From contig JALOMS010000197.1 of NCBI GenBank assembly GCA_025455345.1, forward strand, positions 1 through 9,699: a stretch of 9,699 nt of DNA, in the 5' to 3' direction. Below the pieces are notes generated by a model. That model worked only from the letters and a program-made list of their open reading frames with translations. It had not been told where the DNA came from and ran no database searches. This DNA comes from Thermoflexibacter sp. (GTDB lineage Bacteria; Bacteroidota; Bacteroidia; Cytophagales; Thermoflexibacteraceae). Every line of letters begins with the position of its first letter. The first letter of the stretch is position 1. The position numbers and the translations under genes were made by a program. Shown in pieces: positions 1 through 6,580 of the stretch.

Positions 1-1170
1 TTTGATGGGCTAAAACGAACGCAATCAACTTATTTGCTCAAACTTATTGGGTGGACAGATAGTACACGAGCAGACTCTTCGGCTATTGAGGAGGCAGTCC
101 AAAAAATCAAAAATACTCGCCTTTTTAGTGAGGTAAATGCAAAAATTGTAGTTAGCAAAACCGATACTGTCATTGTCTTCTCATGCAAAGAAGTTAAATC
201 TTTCTTGCCTATTGGTGAGTTTGGTGCAACCCAAGGAAATACATGGCTCAGATTAGGAGTTTTAGATGAAAATGGAAAAGGCAGAGGCATCAGAACTGTA
301 TTTTTCTACCAATATAACGACAGACATTCTTTTTACTTAAAACAGAGCTTCCCCTTAGTGTTTAATCAATGGGGAATTAGCTATTTGCTTCGGAAATGGT
401 CTTTCTTAGAACCCTTTATTTTTTCCCAAAATCGCAAAGAGATTTATAGCTATAATAATTGGAATGCAGAAATGTATGTGAATCATGCTTTTGAGGCAAA
501 TCGCCATGAATTAGAGATGGGCATGGGTTTCATCAAAGAAGAATTTATGCATACCATGCCCAATAAGTATGCAGACAGTCCTAATTTATTCTTGCAAAAT
601 AAATTTTCTTTTAAAGGAATTCATAATCTTAATTATCTGAATTTTAATGGATTGTATGTCAGTAAGTGGGCTAATACTTTTAATGTACTTGGTACGTATG
701 AAGTAAAGGAACGAATGCCTTTTGTGTCTATTTTTAACGATTTCCGTTTTTTTAAAAAATTTGCCTTCAAAGGAAACTTTGCTTTCAGGAATAGATTAGG
801 GATTTCCTCTGACGTTAATGTGTTCTTAGCACCATTTGTTTTAGATAATTACTTTAATATTAGGGGAATAGGAAATAGAGTAGATAGAGGGACGGCCTCC
901 ATAGTAATCAATCTCGAATATAGGCAAACACTTTGGGAAAACAATACGTTTGGTGTGCAAGCCGTTGGTTTTTGCGATTCGGGTAGCTGGCGAAAATCAG
1001 GAAAACAGATAGCGGACATGATAAAGTCTGAAAATATGCTCGTTTTTATGGGCTTAGGTGGGCGATTGGTATATAAAAAAGCCTTCGATACCATCTTGCG
1101 TTTAGACTACGGCTGGGGGGTAAAAGGTATAGGTAGCGGCTTTGTCTTCGGAATTGGGCAATATTTCTAA
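1..1170 (+). CDS. Omp85/BamA-superfamily outer-membrane protein, 3' part (5' end outside window)
   Basis: The reading frame is open from base 1, so the gene starts upstream; a TTG at 34 is only an internal codon. About 389 residues are visible. The first 70 or so resemble a last POTRA domain: a 'GLKRT' turn, then a helix leading to 'NTRLFSEV', then strands ending in 'VIVFSCKE'. The rest is rich in alternating aromatic and polar strands, as in a 16-strand Omp85 barrel. The lid-loop signature (V/I)RG(F/Y) appears as IRGI at 859-870. It is followed by an 'INLEYRQTL' strand and 'AVGFCDSGSWR', matching the F-x-D-x-G strand of Omp85 proteins. The last residue is Phe, as in proteins recognised for outer-membrane insertion. 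The Omp85 family inserts or translocates proteins or other cargo at the outer membrane. Whether this is BamA, TamA-like, ShlB/FhaC-like or a Bacteroidota-specific paralogue cannot be told without the N-terminus. Confidence 0.8.
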   Translation, partial: FDGLKRTQSTYLLKLIGWTDSTRADSSAIEEAVQKIKNTRLFSEVNAKIVVSKTDTVIVFSCKEVKSFLPIGEFGATQGNTWLRLGVLDENGKGRGIRTVFFYQYNDRHSFYLKQSFPLVFNQWGISYLLRKWSFLEPFIFSQNRKEIYSYNNWNAEMYVNHAFEANRHELEMGMGFIKEEFMHTMPNKYADSPNLFLQNKFSFKGIHNLNYLNFNGLYVSKWANTFNVLGTYEVKERMPFVSIFNDFRFFKKFAFKGNFAFRNRLGISSDVNVFLAPFVLDNYFNIRGIGNRVDRGTASIVINLEYRQTLWENNTFGVQAVGFCDSGSWRKSGKQIADMIKSENMLVFMGLGGRLVYKKAFDTILRLDYGWGVKGIGSGFVFGIGQYF

Positions 1171-1200
1171 GTAAAGATTTATCACGACTATTTCACTAAA

Positions 1201-1226
1201 ATTGGCAATTTTGCATAATATTGTCA
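1201..1226 (+). promoter_or_regulatory. Candidate promoter/operator upstream of the sigma-factor gene
   Basis: The segment contains AATATTGTCA at 1217-1226, repeated exactly upstream of the peroxiredoxin gene at 2890-2899, each preceded by ATTG 12-14 bp earlier. The 'TGTC' core resembles the -10 element of many ECF promoters, so autoregulation by the adjacent sigma factor is plausible. The same stretch holds an imperfect inverted repeat, TGGCAAT (1203-1209) and ATTGTCA (1220-1226), with 6 of 7 pairs matching. It lies 20 bp before the ATG. This is inference from motif sharing; no transcript start is known. Confidence 0.35.
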
Positions 1227-1246
1227 TGTAAATAACATAAATCAAG

Positions 1247-1819
1247 ATGAATAATGAATTGGTAACTTGGACAAAACTTTATACCAAAGACCTATACAAG
1301 TGGGCATTATATAAAACTTCTGACAAAATGTTAGCCGAAGACTTGGTGCAAGATACTTTTTTAGTTGCCACAGAAAATTTTGCAAAATTTAATAAACAAA
1401 GCCAGCCCAAAACATGGCTGATGGGAATTCTGAAAAACAAAATCGCAGATTATTATAAAAATATCATCAAAAATACAGCGCAAAACTCCATCTCAATAGA
1501 GGATTTTCATGCTTTTTTTGAAGGGAATGGCGGGTGGAAGCCAGAAGCCCTCCCACAAATTTGGGCAGTAGAAAAGTCAGAAAACCTACTTGATAACCCT
1601 CTTTTTAGCCAAGTTCTCCATCAATGTCAGCAAAACTTATCTCCTTTGTTTAATGCCTGTATCAAACTTAAATTTTTAGAAGAAAAAAAATCAGAAGAAA
1701 TATGTCATGAATTACAAATTACAGCTACCAACTATTGGCAGATATTGCACCGAGCCAAAATGCAACTCAGAAAATGTATTGAAAATAACTGGTTCAAAAA
1801 AAGCGAAACGATGTCATAG
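1247..1819 (+). CDS. ECF-like sigma-70 family RNA polymerase sigma factor
   Basis: This 190-residue protein has the two sigma domains of group 4 (ECF-type) factors and no region 1 or 3. Residues about 10-72 are region 2: 'AEDLVQDTF' at 30-38 is the region 2.2 core-binding helix, and 'PKTWLMGILKNKIADYY' at 54-70 is the -10 recognition part. Residues about 118-183 are region 4, with helix-turn-helix 'SEEICHELQITATNYWQIL' and then 'HRAKMQLRKCIE..WF'. The linker has 'GGWKPEALPQIW' and a conserved-looking Cys (C127). Together these resemble the sigma group I remember as TIGR02943, whose genes are usually followed by a small zinc-finger anti-sigma gene, as here. The ATG at 1247 gives a normal family length. 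The anti-sigma-like gene starts 9 bp after the stop, so the two are almost certainly co-transcribed. The target regulon is unknown; the downstream redox genes suggest stress. Confidence 0.9.
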   Translation: MNNELVTWTKLYTKDLYKWALYKTSDKMLAEDLVQDTFLVATENFAKFNKQSQPKTWLMGILKNKIADYYKNIIKNTAQNSISIEDFHAFFEGNGGWKPEALPQIWAVEKSENLLDNPLFSQVLHQCQQNLSPLFNACIKLKFLEEKKSEEICHELQITATNYWQILHRAKMQLRKCIENNWFKKSETMS

Positions 1820-1828
1820 TCAAATAAT

Positions 1829-2041
1829 ATGTTCAAATTTTTACAAATATCTTGTCATAAAGCCACAGAGTTGGTAGAAAAGAAAATCAACTTTGGCTGT
1901 AAATATTATGAAGACCAAAGTGTTGCTATGGAAAAATGGATTCAAAATGCTGAAAAACAAGAAGATAATCAGCCTCATATTTCAGAAGAAGAGGTAAAGG
2001 CGTTAATAGATAAGATTTTGGAAAATGAGAAACGAAAATAA
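1829..2041 (+). CDS. Short anti-sigma-like protein with an incomplete zinc-finger (ZAS/zf-HC2-like) domain
   Basis: This 70-residue protein opens with 'ISCHKATELVEKK', the start typical of small anti-sigma factors that follow such sigma genes. The family normally continues through a helix of about 15-20 residues containing HxxxCxxC, and then a 'C..Y..Q' segment. Here 'INFG' (20-23) is joined directly to 'CKYYEDQ' (24-30), so the His and first Cys of HxxxCxxC are absent; only C9, H10 and C24 remain. The frame is intact and the C-terminal half is an ordinary charged helix ('SEEEVKALIDKIL'). The simplest reading is an in-frame deletion of roughly 50 bases, or a naturally short variant. Zinc binding, and so redox sensing, is probably altered; sigma binding could survive or be lost. 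The gene sits between the sigma gene and the DUF547 gene with gaps of 9 and 19 bp. The family comparison is from memory, not an alignment. Confidence 0.72.
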   Translation: MFKFLQISCHKATELVEKKINFGCKYYEDQSVAMEKWIQNAEKQEDNQPHISEEEVKALIDKILENEKRK

Positions 2042-2060
2042 GTAAAATTATTGTAAGTAT

Positions 2061-2870
2061 ATGAAAATCAAGTTATTTCTATTTTTTAAAGTTATCGTTT
2101 CCCTATTTTTACCTCTTGGTGCTTGCTATTCCTGCATTGCGATTGATAAGCTACCTCATCAAAAAAATATACCTATGCCTGTTACCCATGCCTCTCTCGC
2201 CCAACTTTCTGGCAAATTTTTATTGCAAATTAAAATGCAGAAAGAAACACAAGCCATTGAAAAAGAGCTATTTGAACTGAATATAGATAGCCTTAAAGCC
2301 GCACTTGCTGATGACAATGCCAAAAAAGTTTTTTGGATAAACATCTACAATGCTTATTATCAACTACTTTATACCAGAGATAACAAGCGAAAACCTGCGA
2401 TTTTTACTAAAAAGCTAATTCCTATTGCCCACACCTATTTTAGTTTGGACGACATAGAGCATGGTATTTTGCGAAAATATCGCTCAAAATACAGTTTGGG
2501 TTATTGGGGAAATATATTTACCTCTTCGCTCATCAAGCACTTAGCCGTGGATACGATTGACTACCGTATTCACTTTGCACTGAATTGTGGTGCCAAAAGT
2601 TGTCCGCCTATCACTTTTTATCAATACGAAAAAATAGATGAACAATTGGATAAGGCGACTCGCTCCTTCTTACTTGCTGAAACAGAAGTAGATGAAACTA
2701 AAAAACAAATCAGAACTTCCAAAATCCTAAGCTGGTTTAGGGGTGATTTTGGTGGTAAAAAAGGTATTAAAAATATTTTGGGAGGGTTGATGAACCAAAA
2801 CCTAAATGACTATACTTTAAAGTTTAAAGTGTATGATTGGGAGGCGAGCATGGCAAATTTTGGAGAGTAG
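2061..2870 (+). CDS. DUF547 domain-containing exported protein, possible lipoprotein
   Basis: This 269-residue protein begins with a hydrophobic signal-like segment (2-21). 'LGAC' at 19-22 could be a lipobox, with C22 as the lipidated residue, although a Lys at 10 breaks the hydrophobic core; otherwise a Sec signal peptide or anchor is likely. The DUF547 core is clear: 'FWINIYNAYY' (91-100), 'LDDIEHGILR' (129-138), 'RIHFALNCGAKSCPPI' (169-184), 'LDKATRSFL' (196-204) and 'SKILSWFRGDFGG' (220-232). The paired cysteines C176 and C181 lie in the most conserved block. The biochemical role of DUF547 is not known to me, and I assign none. The gene starts 19 bp after the anti-sigma stop and is probably in the same transcript. 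A sigma/anti-sigma pair followed by DUF547 is an arrangement I recall from other Bacteroidota, suggesting it is a direct target or effector of this sigma system. Confidence 0.88.
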   Translation: MKIKLFLFFKVIVSLFLPLGACYSCIAIDKLPHQKNIPMPVTHASLAQLSGKFLLQIKMQKETQAIEKELFELNIDSLKAALADDNAKKVFWINIYNAYYQLLYTRDNKRKPAIFTKKLIPIAHTYFSLDDIEHGILRKYRSKYSLGYWGNIFTSSLIKHLAVDTIDYRIHFALNCGAKSCPPITFYQYEKIDEQLDKATRSFLLAETEVDETKKQIRTSKILSWFRGDFGGKKGIKNILGGLMNQNLNDYTLKFKVYDWEASMANFGE

Positions 2871-2871
2871 C

Positions 2872-2899
2872 ATTGTAAAAATTTAGAAAAATATTGTCA
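2872..2899 (+). promoter_or_regulatory. Candidate promoter upstream of the peroxiredoxin-like gene, sharing a 10-mer with the sigma-gene upstream region
   Basis: AATATTGTCA at 2890-2899 is identical to 1217-1226 before the sigma gene. With a 2-base gap the two upstream segments agree at about 20 of 26 columns, including ATTG at 2872-2875 and a central TTT. The element lies 42 bp before the ATG in the largest gap of the block (71 bp). It may be a second promoter read by the same sigma factor. Its use as a promoter is inference. Confidence 0.35.
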
Positions 2900-2941
2900 G
2901 GAATTCTTATTTTCAGCTACTAATCAAATAAAAAATCCAAT

Positions 2942-3490
2942 ATGAAACTTAAAGAAGGCTTCAATGCACAAGATTTCACCGCACAGGATATTTATGGCAA
3001 CGAAATCAAACTATCTGACTATAAAGGACAAAAAATCATTCTTAGCTTTTATCGCAATGTGAGTTGCCCTTTTTGCAACAGGCGCGTCCACGAGATTATG
3101 GGGCGGCGACTGTGGCTACAAGATTCTGGCACGCAAGTCATTTTTATATTTGAAAGTAGCAGTCAAAAACTTGGAGAAAGTTTTTTTCACAGGGGAATCG
3201 CTCCTTTTCCTTTGATAGGCGACCCAACCAAAGAAATCTACAAAAAATATGGGGTAGAGAACTCTCTTTTAGGCGTATTGAAAACGTCTTTTGTAAGCAG
3301 CTTTGCCAAAGCAACCCAAGAAACCAAATCGTTAAACCTCCCCACAGACAAGGAGGCTACTGTTACGCTTATGCCTGCTGACTTTTTTATCAATGAACAG
3401 TTCAAGATAGCCAAAGCCCACTATGGTACGCACTTAGATGACCATATTCCTATGGAAGAATTTAGTGCTTTTGCAGGGATTAGCATCTAA
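2942..3490 (+). CDS. AhpC/TSA-type peroxiredoxin-like protein
   Basis: This 182-residue thioredoxin-fold protein has no signal peptide and is therefore cytoplasmic. The N-terminus 'FNAQDFTAQDIYGNEIKLSDY' follows the usual peroxiredoxin layout, in which a fold-entry strand precedes 'LSDYKG'. The active-site region is 'LSFYRNVSCPFCNRR' with C42 and C45 in a CxxC arrangement. This resembles the 'RGxWCPxC' peroxiredoxin-like subgroup rather than the classical PxxxTxxC peroxidatic site, because the Pro and Thr are missing. 'FPLIGDPTKEIYKKYGV' (89-105) matches the conserved 'D...Y..YGV' segment of the AhpC/TSA fold. The likely activity is thiol-dependent peroxide reduction or disulfide exchange with C42 as nucleophile, but substrate is not shown by sequence. 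It follows the DUF547 gene by 71 bp and precedes the thioredoxin-like gene by 40 bp, supporting a shared redox role. Confidence 0.85.
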   Translation: MKLKEGFNAQDFTAQDIYGNEIKLSDYKGQKIILSFYRNVSCPFCNRRVHEIMGRRLWLQDSGTQVIFIFESSSQKLGESFFHRGIAPFPLIGDPTKEIYKKYGVENSLLGVLKTSFVSSFAKATQETKSLNLPTDKEATVTLMPADFFINEQFKIAKAHYGTHLDDHIPMEEFSAFAGISI

Positions 3491-3530
3491 ATAGTTATTC
3501 TAATTAATTGTCTTCCAATAATTTAAAAAA

Positions 3531-4115
3531 ATGAAAATCAAAGCACCTATATTCTCTTATCAGCAGTTCATAACTTGGGTCAGTGAGTTAGTAGCAAACA
3601 AAAAGACTTCTGGGAACAATCAGTCAGAGGCACTGATTGGGTTTACAGCCCTCAATCAGAAACGCATGGAGAGAATCTACAAAACCACCCAAATTAGTGA
3701 AACACTGACTTCTATTCTATTGAATATCAAAGAGAAACAAACTTGGTATGTCATCACAGAGGCTTGGTGCGGAGATAGCGCACAAAGTTTACCTGTCATA
3801 GCAAAATTGGCAGACTTGGCTGGGGAAAAGGTAAGGCTTTCTATTTTTTTGAGAGATGAAAACCCCGAATGGATAGAAAAATACCACACCAACGGAAGCA
3901 AATCTATTCCTAAATTGATTAGTTTTGACGAAAGTGGTAGAGAACTATTCACTTGGGGACCTCGCCCCAAAGAAGCACAAGAAATCCTCTTAGAGTGGAA
4001 GGCAAATCCTCATGGCAGGACTTGGGAAGACTTTGAAAAAGAGCTACATACGTGGTATGCAAAAGACAAAACAATAGCAATACAAACTGAGTTTGAAGAG
4101 ATTTTGAAACAATAG
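3531..4115 (+). CDS. Thioredoxin-fold family protein (Thioredoxin_9-like) with monothiol WCGDS site
   Basis: This 194-residue cytoplasmic protein has a helical N-terminal extension (1-65) and then a thioredoxin fold. The active site is 'TEAWCGDSAQSLPVI' (76-90): C80 is kept but the second cysteine of WCGPC is replaced by S83. The cis-Pro loop is 'SIPKLISFD' with P127, followed by 'LFTWGPRP'. The combination EAWCGD(S/A)AQ, IPKLI and WGPRP is what I remember of the Bacteroidota Thioredoxin_9 family, so the loss of the second Cys is a family trait and not a defect. Such a site cannot do dithiol reduction alone; monothiol exchange or a binding role is likely. The physiological partner is unknown. 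The gene is last in the plus-strand block, and its stop is 10 bp from the stop of the convergent PBP1A gene. Confidence 0.85.
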   Translation: MKIKAPIFSYQQFITWVSELVANKKTSGNNQSEALIGFTALNQKRMERIYKTTQISETLTSILLNIKEKQTWYVITEAWCGDSAQSLPVIAKLADLAGEKVRLSIFLRDENPEWIEKYHTNGSKSIPKLISFDESGRELFTWGPRPKEAQEILLEWKANPHGRTWEDFEKELHTWYAKDKTIAIQTEFEEILKQ

Positions 4116-4125
4116 GTATTTTACA

Positions 4126-6414
4126 TTAAAAATCATTTCTTAGTGGGTCGCCCGTAGGTATTGTATATTCGGTAGAGTCGCGTCCCATCTGCATATATTG
4201 GGAGCAGTCCAGTTCTACATTAAGTGTTTCAGGTTTAGGGAACTTGCCCTTACCGTATCCTCTATCCTCCATGAGTTCCTTATCTCTATATACTTGTTCC
4301 ATAAACTTTGCAAAAATAGGCAAAGACATATATGCACCCGAACCCATGCTAAGATTGCGGAAATGAATACTGCGGTCGTCGCCTCCTGTCCATACACCTA
4401 CCGATAGGTCTTTACTCATACCCATAAACCATCCATCAGAGTAGTTAGAAGTTGTACCTGTCTTAGCGGCTATTTCGTTTCCTTGCCTAAACTGATAACG
4501 AGCTATTCCCCAAGCAGTGCCATTATTTTCTTCATTAGAACCTCGCATGAGATGCGTCATAATATAGGCTGTCTGCTCGCTCAATACTTCTTTCTTTTGG
4601 GGGATTTTGACAAAAATAGTTTTGCCATTTTTATCCTTAATTTGTACAAGGAAATTAGGCTCTATCCATGTTCCTCTGTTGGCAAAAGTCCCATAAGCCC
4701 CTACCATATCAAATACAGACACCTCACTCGAACCCAAACAAAGCGCAGGTACGGGGTCTAAAGGTGTAGAGATGCCTAATCTTTGAGCATATTTGACCAA
4801 TACTTGTGGGTCTTTGAGTTTTTCCATCAGATAAGCGGCAATAGAATTGACAGAACCAGCTAAAGCCCTTCGGAGTGTATAAGGCTTTTGGGAATAAGAA
4901 CCTGTTGCATTTTTTGCCGTCCACGTACCTCCCGCAGGCAAGATAAAGACTCTTGGTATATCAAGCACCTGTTCGCAAGGAGAGTAGCCTTGTTCTTCGA
5001 TAGAAGCGGCATAGACAAAAGGTTTAAAAGTAGAGCCAGGTTGTCGCGTTCCTTGTTTGACGTGGTCGTATTTAAAATATTTGAAATTCATACCTCCCAC
5101 CCAAGCCTTGATATTGCCTGTTTTGACCTCCATAGCCATCATACCCGTCTGTAAGAAATGTTTATAATAGCGTATAGAGTCTATTGGGCTTAACATAGTA
5201 TCTTTTTCGTGTTTTGGATTATCCCAAGTAAATATTTTCATTTTTACAGGGGTGTTCATGATTTTTTGAATACGCAAGCTATCATCACCAAACATTCTTT
5301 TCAAATCCTTGTATCTCTCCGTGCGTACTTGTACCTTGTCCAAAAAATCTCGTATTTCTCTGCCGTTCTCATCTATCCAAGGATTACGCCCCTTCCAATG
5401 TACAAAAAAGTCTTTTTGAAGTTTGACCATGTGTGTATCTACCGCATTTTCAGCATATTTTTGCATTCGTGAGTCTATGGTCGTATAGACTTTCAAGCCA
5501 TCGGAATATAAGTCATAGCCATTTTTTTTGCACCAACTTTGCAAATATTTAGCAATATAAGACCTGAAATAAGGAGCTAAACCAGAGTTATGGTCGCCCG
5601 CATCTCCTAAGTTAAGTTTTAAATCTTGTTTTTTGAGGTTTTCAGCTTCTTCCTCATCAATAAAGTCATATTTTTCTAACTGCTCGATGACTGTATTACG
5701 TCTTAATAAAGCCCTTTCAGGTCGCCTAACAGGATTAAATAAGGTAGGATTCTTTAACATACCGACCAATAAGGCAGACTGTAATACGTCTAAACTATCA
5801 GCAGAAGTATTAAAATAGGTTTTGGCGGCAACTTTAATACCATAAGCATTTTGGCTGAACTCGACAGTATTGAGATACATAGTTACAATTTCACGCTTGG
5901 TATAAGCTCTTTCTAACTGTACAGCCAAAATCCATTCTTTGGTCTTATTAATCAATAAGCGTAAAACAGGTACACCAGAAAGCGCACCCTCTAATTCTTC
6001 AGAAGTTCTTACATTAAATATATTTTTAGCTAACTGTTGGGTTATCGTACTTGAGCCTCTGCGCTTGCCCATGAGTAAGGTAGGCATCACAGCCAAAGTT
6101 CCTTTGGCATCTATACCCGAATGACTCTCAAATCGGATATCCTCAGTAGCATACAGGGTTTTCAGCAATTGGGGCGAAATCTTCTCATATTCTATTGGAC
6201 TACGATTCTCTCGGAAATATTTTCCTAAAAGTACACCATCCGCAGAATATAACTCTGAAGCAATCTCACTTTTGGGGTTTTCGAGCTTGGTGAGGTCAGG
6301 CATACCTCCAAATAATCCTAAGAAATCAATACTCACTAATAAAAACCAAAGCAAAGCACTACCCAAACCTGCTAAAAATACTATCCAAGCTATTTTAATG
6401 CGTTTTAAATACAT
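4126..6414 (-). CDS. Penicillin-binding protein 1A (bifunctional GT51 transglycosylase/transpeptidase)
   Basis: This is a class A PBP that polymerises lipid II and cross-links peptidoglycan at the outer face of the inner membrane. I take the ATG at 6414 (762 residues). The frame stays open to a TTG at 6471, but that start would add a second hydrophobic segment, while the family has one membrane anchor (here about residues 9-30). The transglycosylase part has 'ATEDIRF' with catalytic E91, and 'GSSTITQQLAKN' (120-131). The transpeptidase part has SxxK at S461-K464 ('GSTFKPF'), SxN at S521-N523 and KTGT at 651-654. All catalytic motifs are present, and the C-terminus is a short polar tail. The 'LFGGMPDL..LENPKSEIASELYS' stretch is typical of Bacteroidota PBP1A. 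The gene lies downstream of the copper ATPase gene on the same strand, 166 bp away, with its own promoter-like box, so it is probably transcribed separately. Confidence 0.95.
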   Translation of the reverse strand: MYLKRIKIAWIVFLAGLGSALLWFLLVSIDFLGLFGGMPDLTKLENPKSEIASELYSADGVLLGKYFRENRSPIEYEKISPQLLKTLYATEDIRFESHSGIDAKGTLAVMPTLLMGKRRGSSTITQQLAKNIFNVRTSEELEGALSGVPVLRLLINKTKEWILAVQLERAYTKREIVTMYLNTVEFSQNAYGIKVAAKTYFNTSADSLDVLQSALLVGMLKNPTLFNPVRRPERALLRRNTVIEQLEKYDFIDEEEAENLKKQDLKLNLGDAGDHNSGLAPYFRSYIAKYLQSWCKKNGYDLYSDGLKVYTTIDSRMQKYAENAVDTHMVKLQKDFFVHWKGRNPWIDENGREIRDFLDKVQVRTERYKDLKRMFGDDSLRIQKIMNTPVKMKIFTWDNPKHEKDTMLSPIDSIRYYKHFLQTGMMAMEVKTGNIKAWVGGMNFKYFKYDHVKQGTRQPGSTFKPFVYAASIEEQGYSPCEQVLDIPRVFILPAGGTWTAKNATGSYSQKPYTLRRALAGSVNSIAAYLMEKLKDPQVLVKYAQRLGISTPLDPVPALCLGSSEVSVFDMVGAYGTFANRGTWIEPNFLVQIKDKNGKTIFVKIPQKKEVLSEQTAYIMTHLMRGSNEENNGTAWGIARYQFRQGNEIAAKTGTTSNYSDGWFMGMSKDLSVGVWTGGDDRSIHFRNLSMGSGAYMSLPIFAKFMEQVYRDKELMEDRGYGKGKFPKPETLNVELDCSQYMQMGRDSTEYTIPTGDPLRNDF

Positions 6415-6493
6415 AAAGTAAGTTAATCCTAATAATAAAATGACAAAATAGAATCTCAAAAATTGATTCAATATTGATGATAGACAATCAATC

Positions 6494-6535
6494 TGCTACG
6501 TATTATTACTTAGATAACACATTAATTGCGTAGCA
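6494..6535. repeat. 7-bp perfect inverted repeat (TGCTACG/CGTAGCA) at the PBP1A promoter
   Basis: TGCTACG at 6494-6500 and CGTAGCA at 6529-6535 are exact reverse complements separated by 28 bp. Both arms are GC-richer than the surrounding DNA. The right arm overlaps the -7 box of the PBP1A promoter candidate by two bases (6534-6535), so the repeat would straddle the start of transcription. It could be an operator or the base of a weak leader hairpin. A chance occurrence is not excluded. Confidence 0.4.
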
Positions 6536-6541
6536 AATATA
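6534..6541 (-). promoter_or_regulatory. Bacteroidota -7 promoter box (TATATTTG) for PBP1A
   Basis: On the minus strand this reads TATATTTG, an exact match to the Bacteroidota -7 consensus TAnnTTTG. It lies about 120 bp upstream of the chosen ATG at 6414 and implies a leader of roughly 110 bases. No convincing -33 TTG/TTTG stands at the usual spacing; the nearest TTTG is only about 8 bp away. This is consistent with PBP1A being transcribed separately from the upstream ATPase gene. Confidence 0.45.
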
Positions 6542-6580
6542 ATAAATGCCAAATAAAATTAGTTGTTGAATCGTTATTTT

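Noticed and set aside
30..290. 86-residue minus-strand open frame under the Omp85 gene
   Set aside because: It lies opposite a clear POTRA/barrel coding sequence and has no recognisable features.
1216..1223. TAATATTG as a standard -7 box before the sigma gene
   Set aside because: It has one mismatch to TAnnTTTG and the nearest TTG is only about 11 bp upstream; I prefer the shared 10-mer interpretation, itself tentative.
4108..4135. Possible bidirectional terminator between the convergent thioredoxin-like and PBP1A genes
   Set aside because: Only 10 bp separate the stops, and no stem with a T-tract could be drawn.
4198..5472. Several plus-strand open frames of 69-92 residues opposite PBP1A
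   Set aside because: PBP1A has every catalytic motif in its own frame; these opposite frames have cysteine- and arginine-rich random-like composition.
6472..6580. Hidden ccoS gene downstream of ccoI
   Set aside because: The 109-bp stretch up to the TTG at 6471 is shorter than a ccoS gene, and no suitable reading frame with its membrane-helix start was seen.
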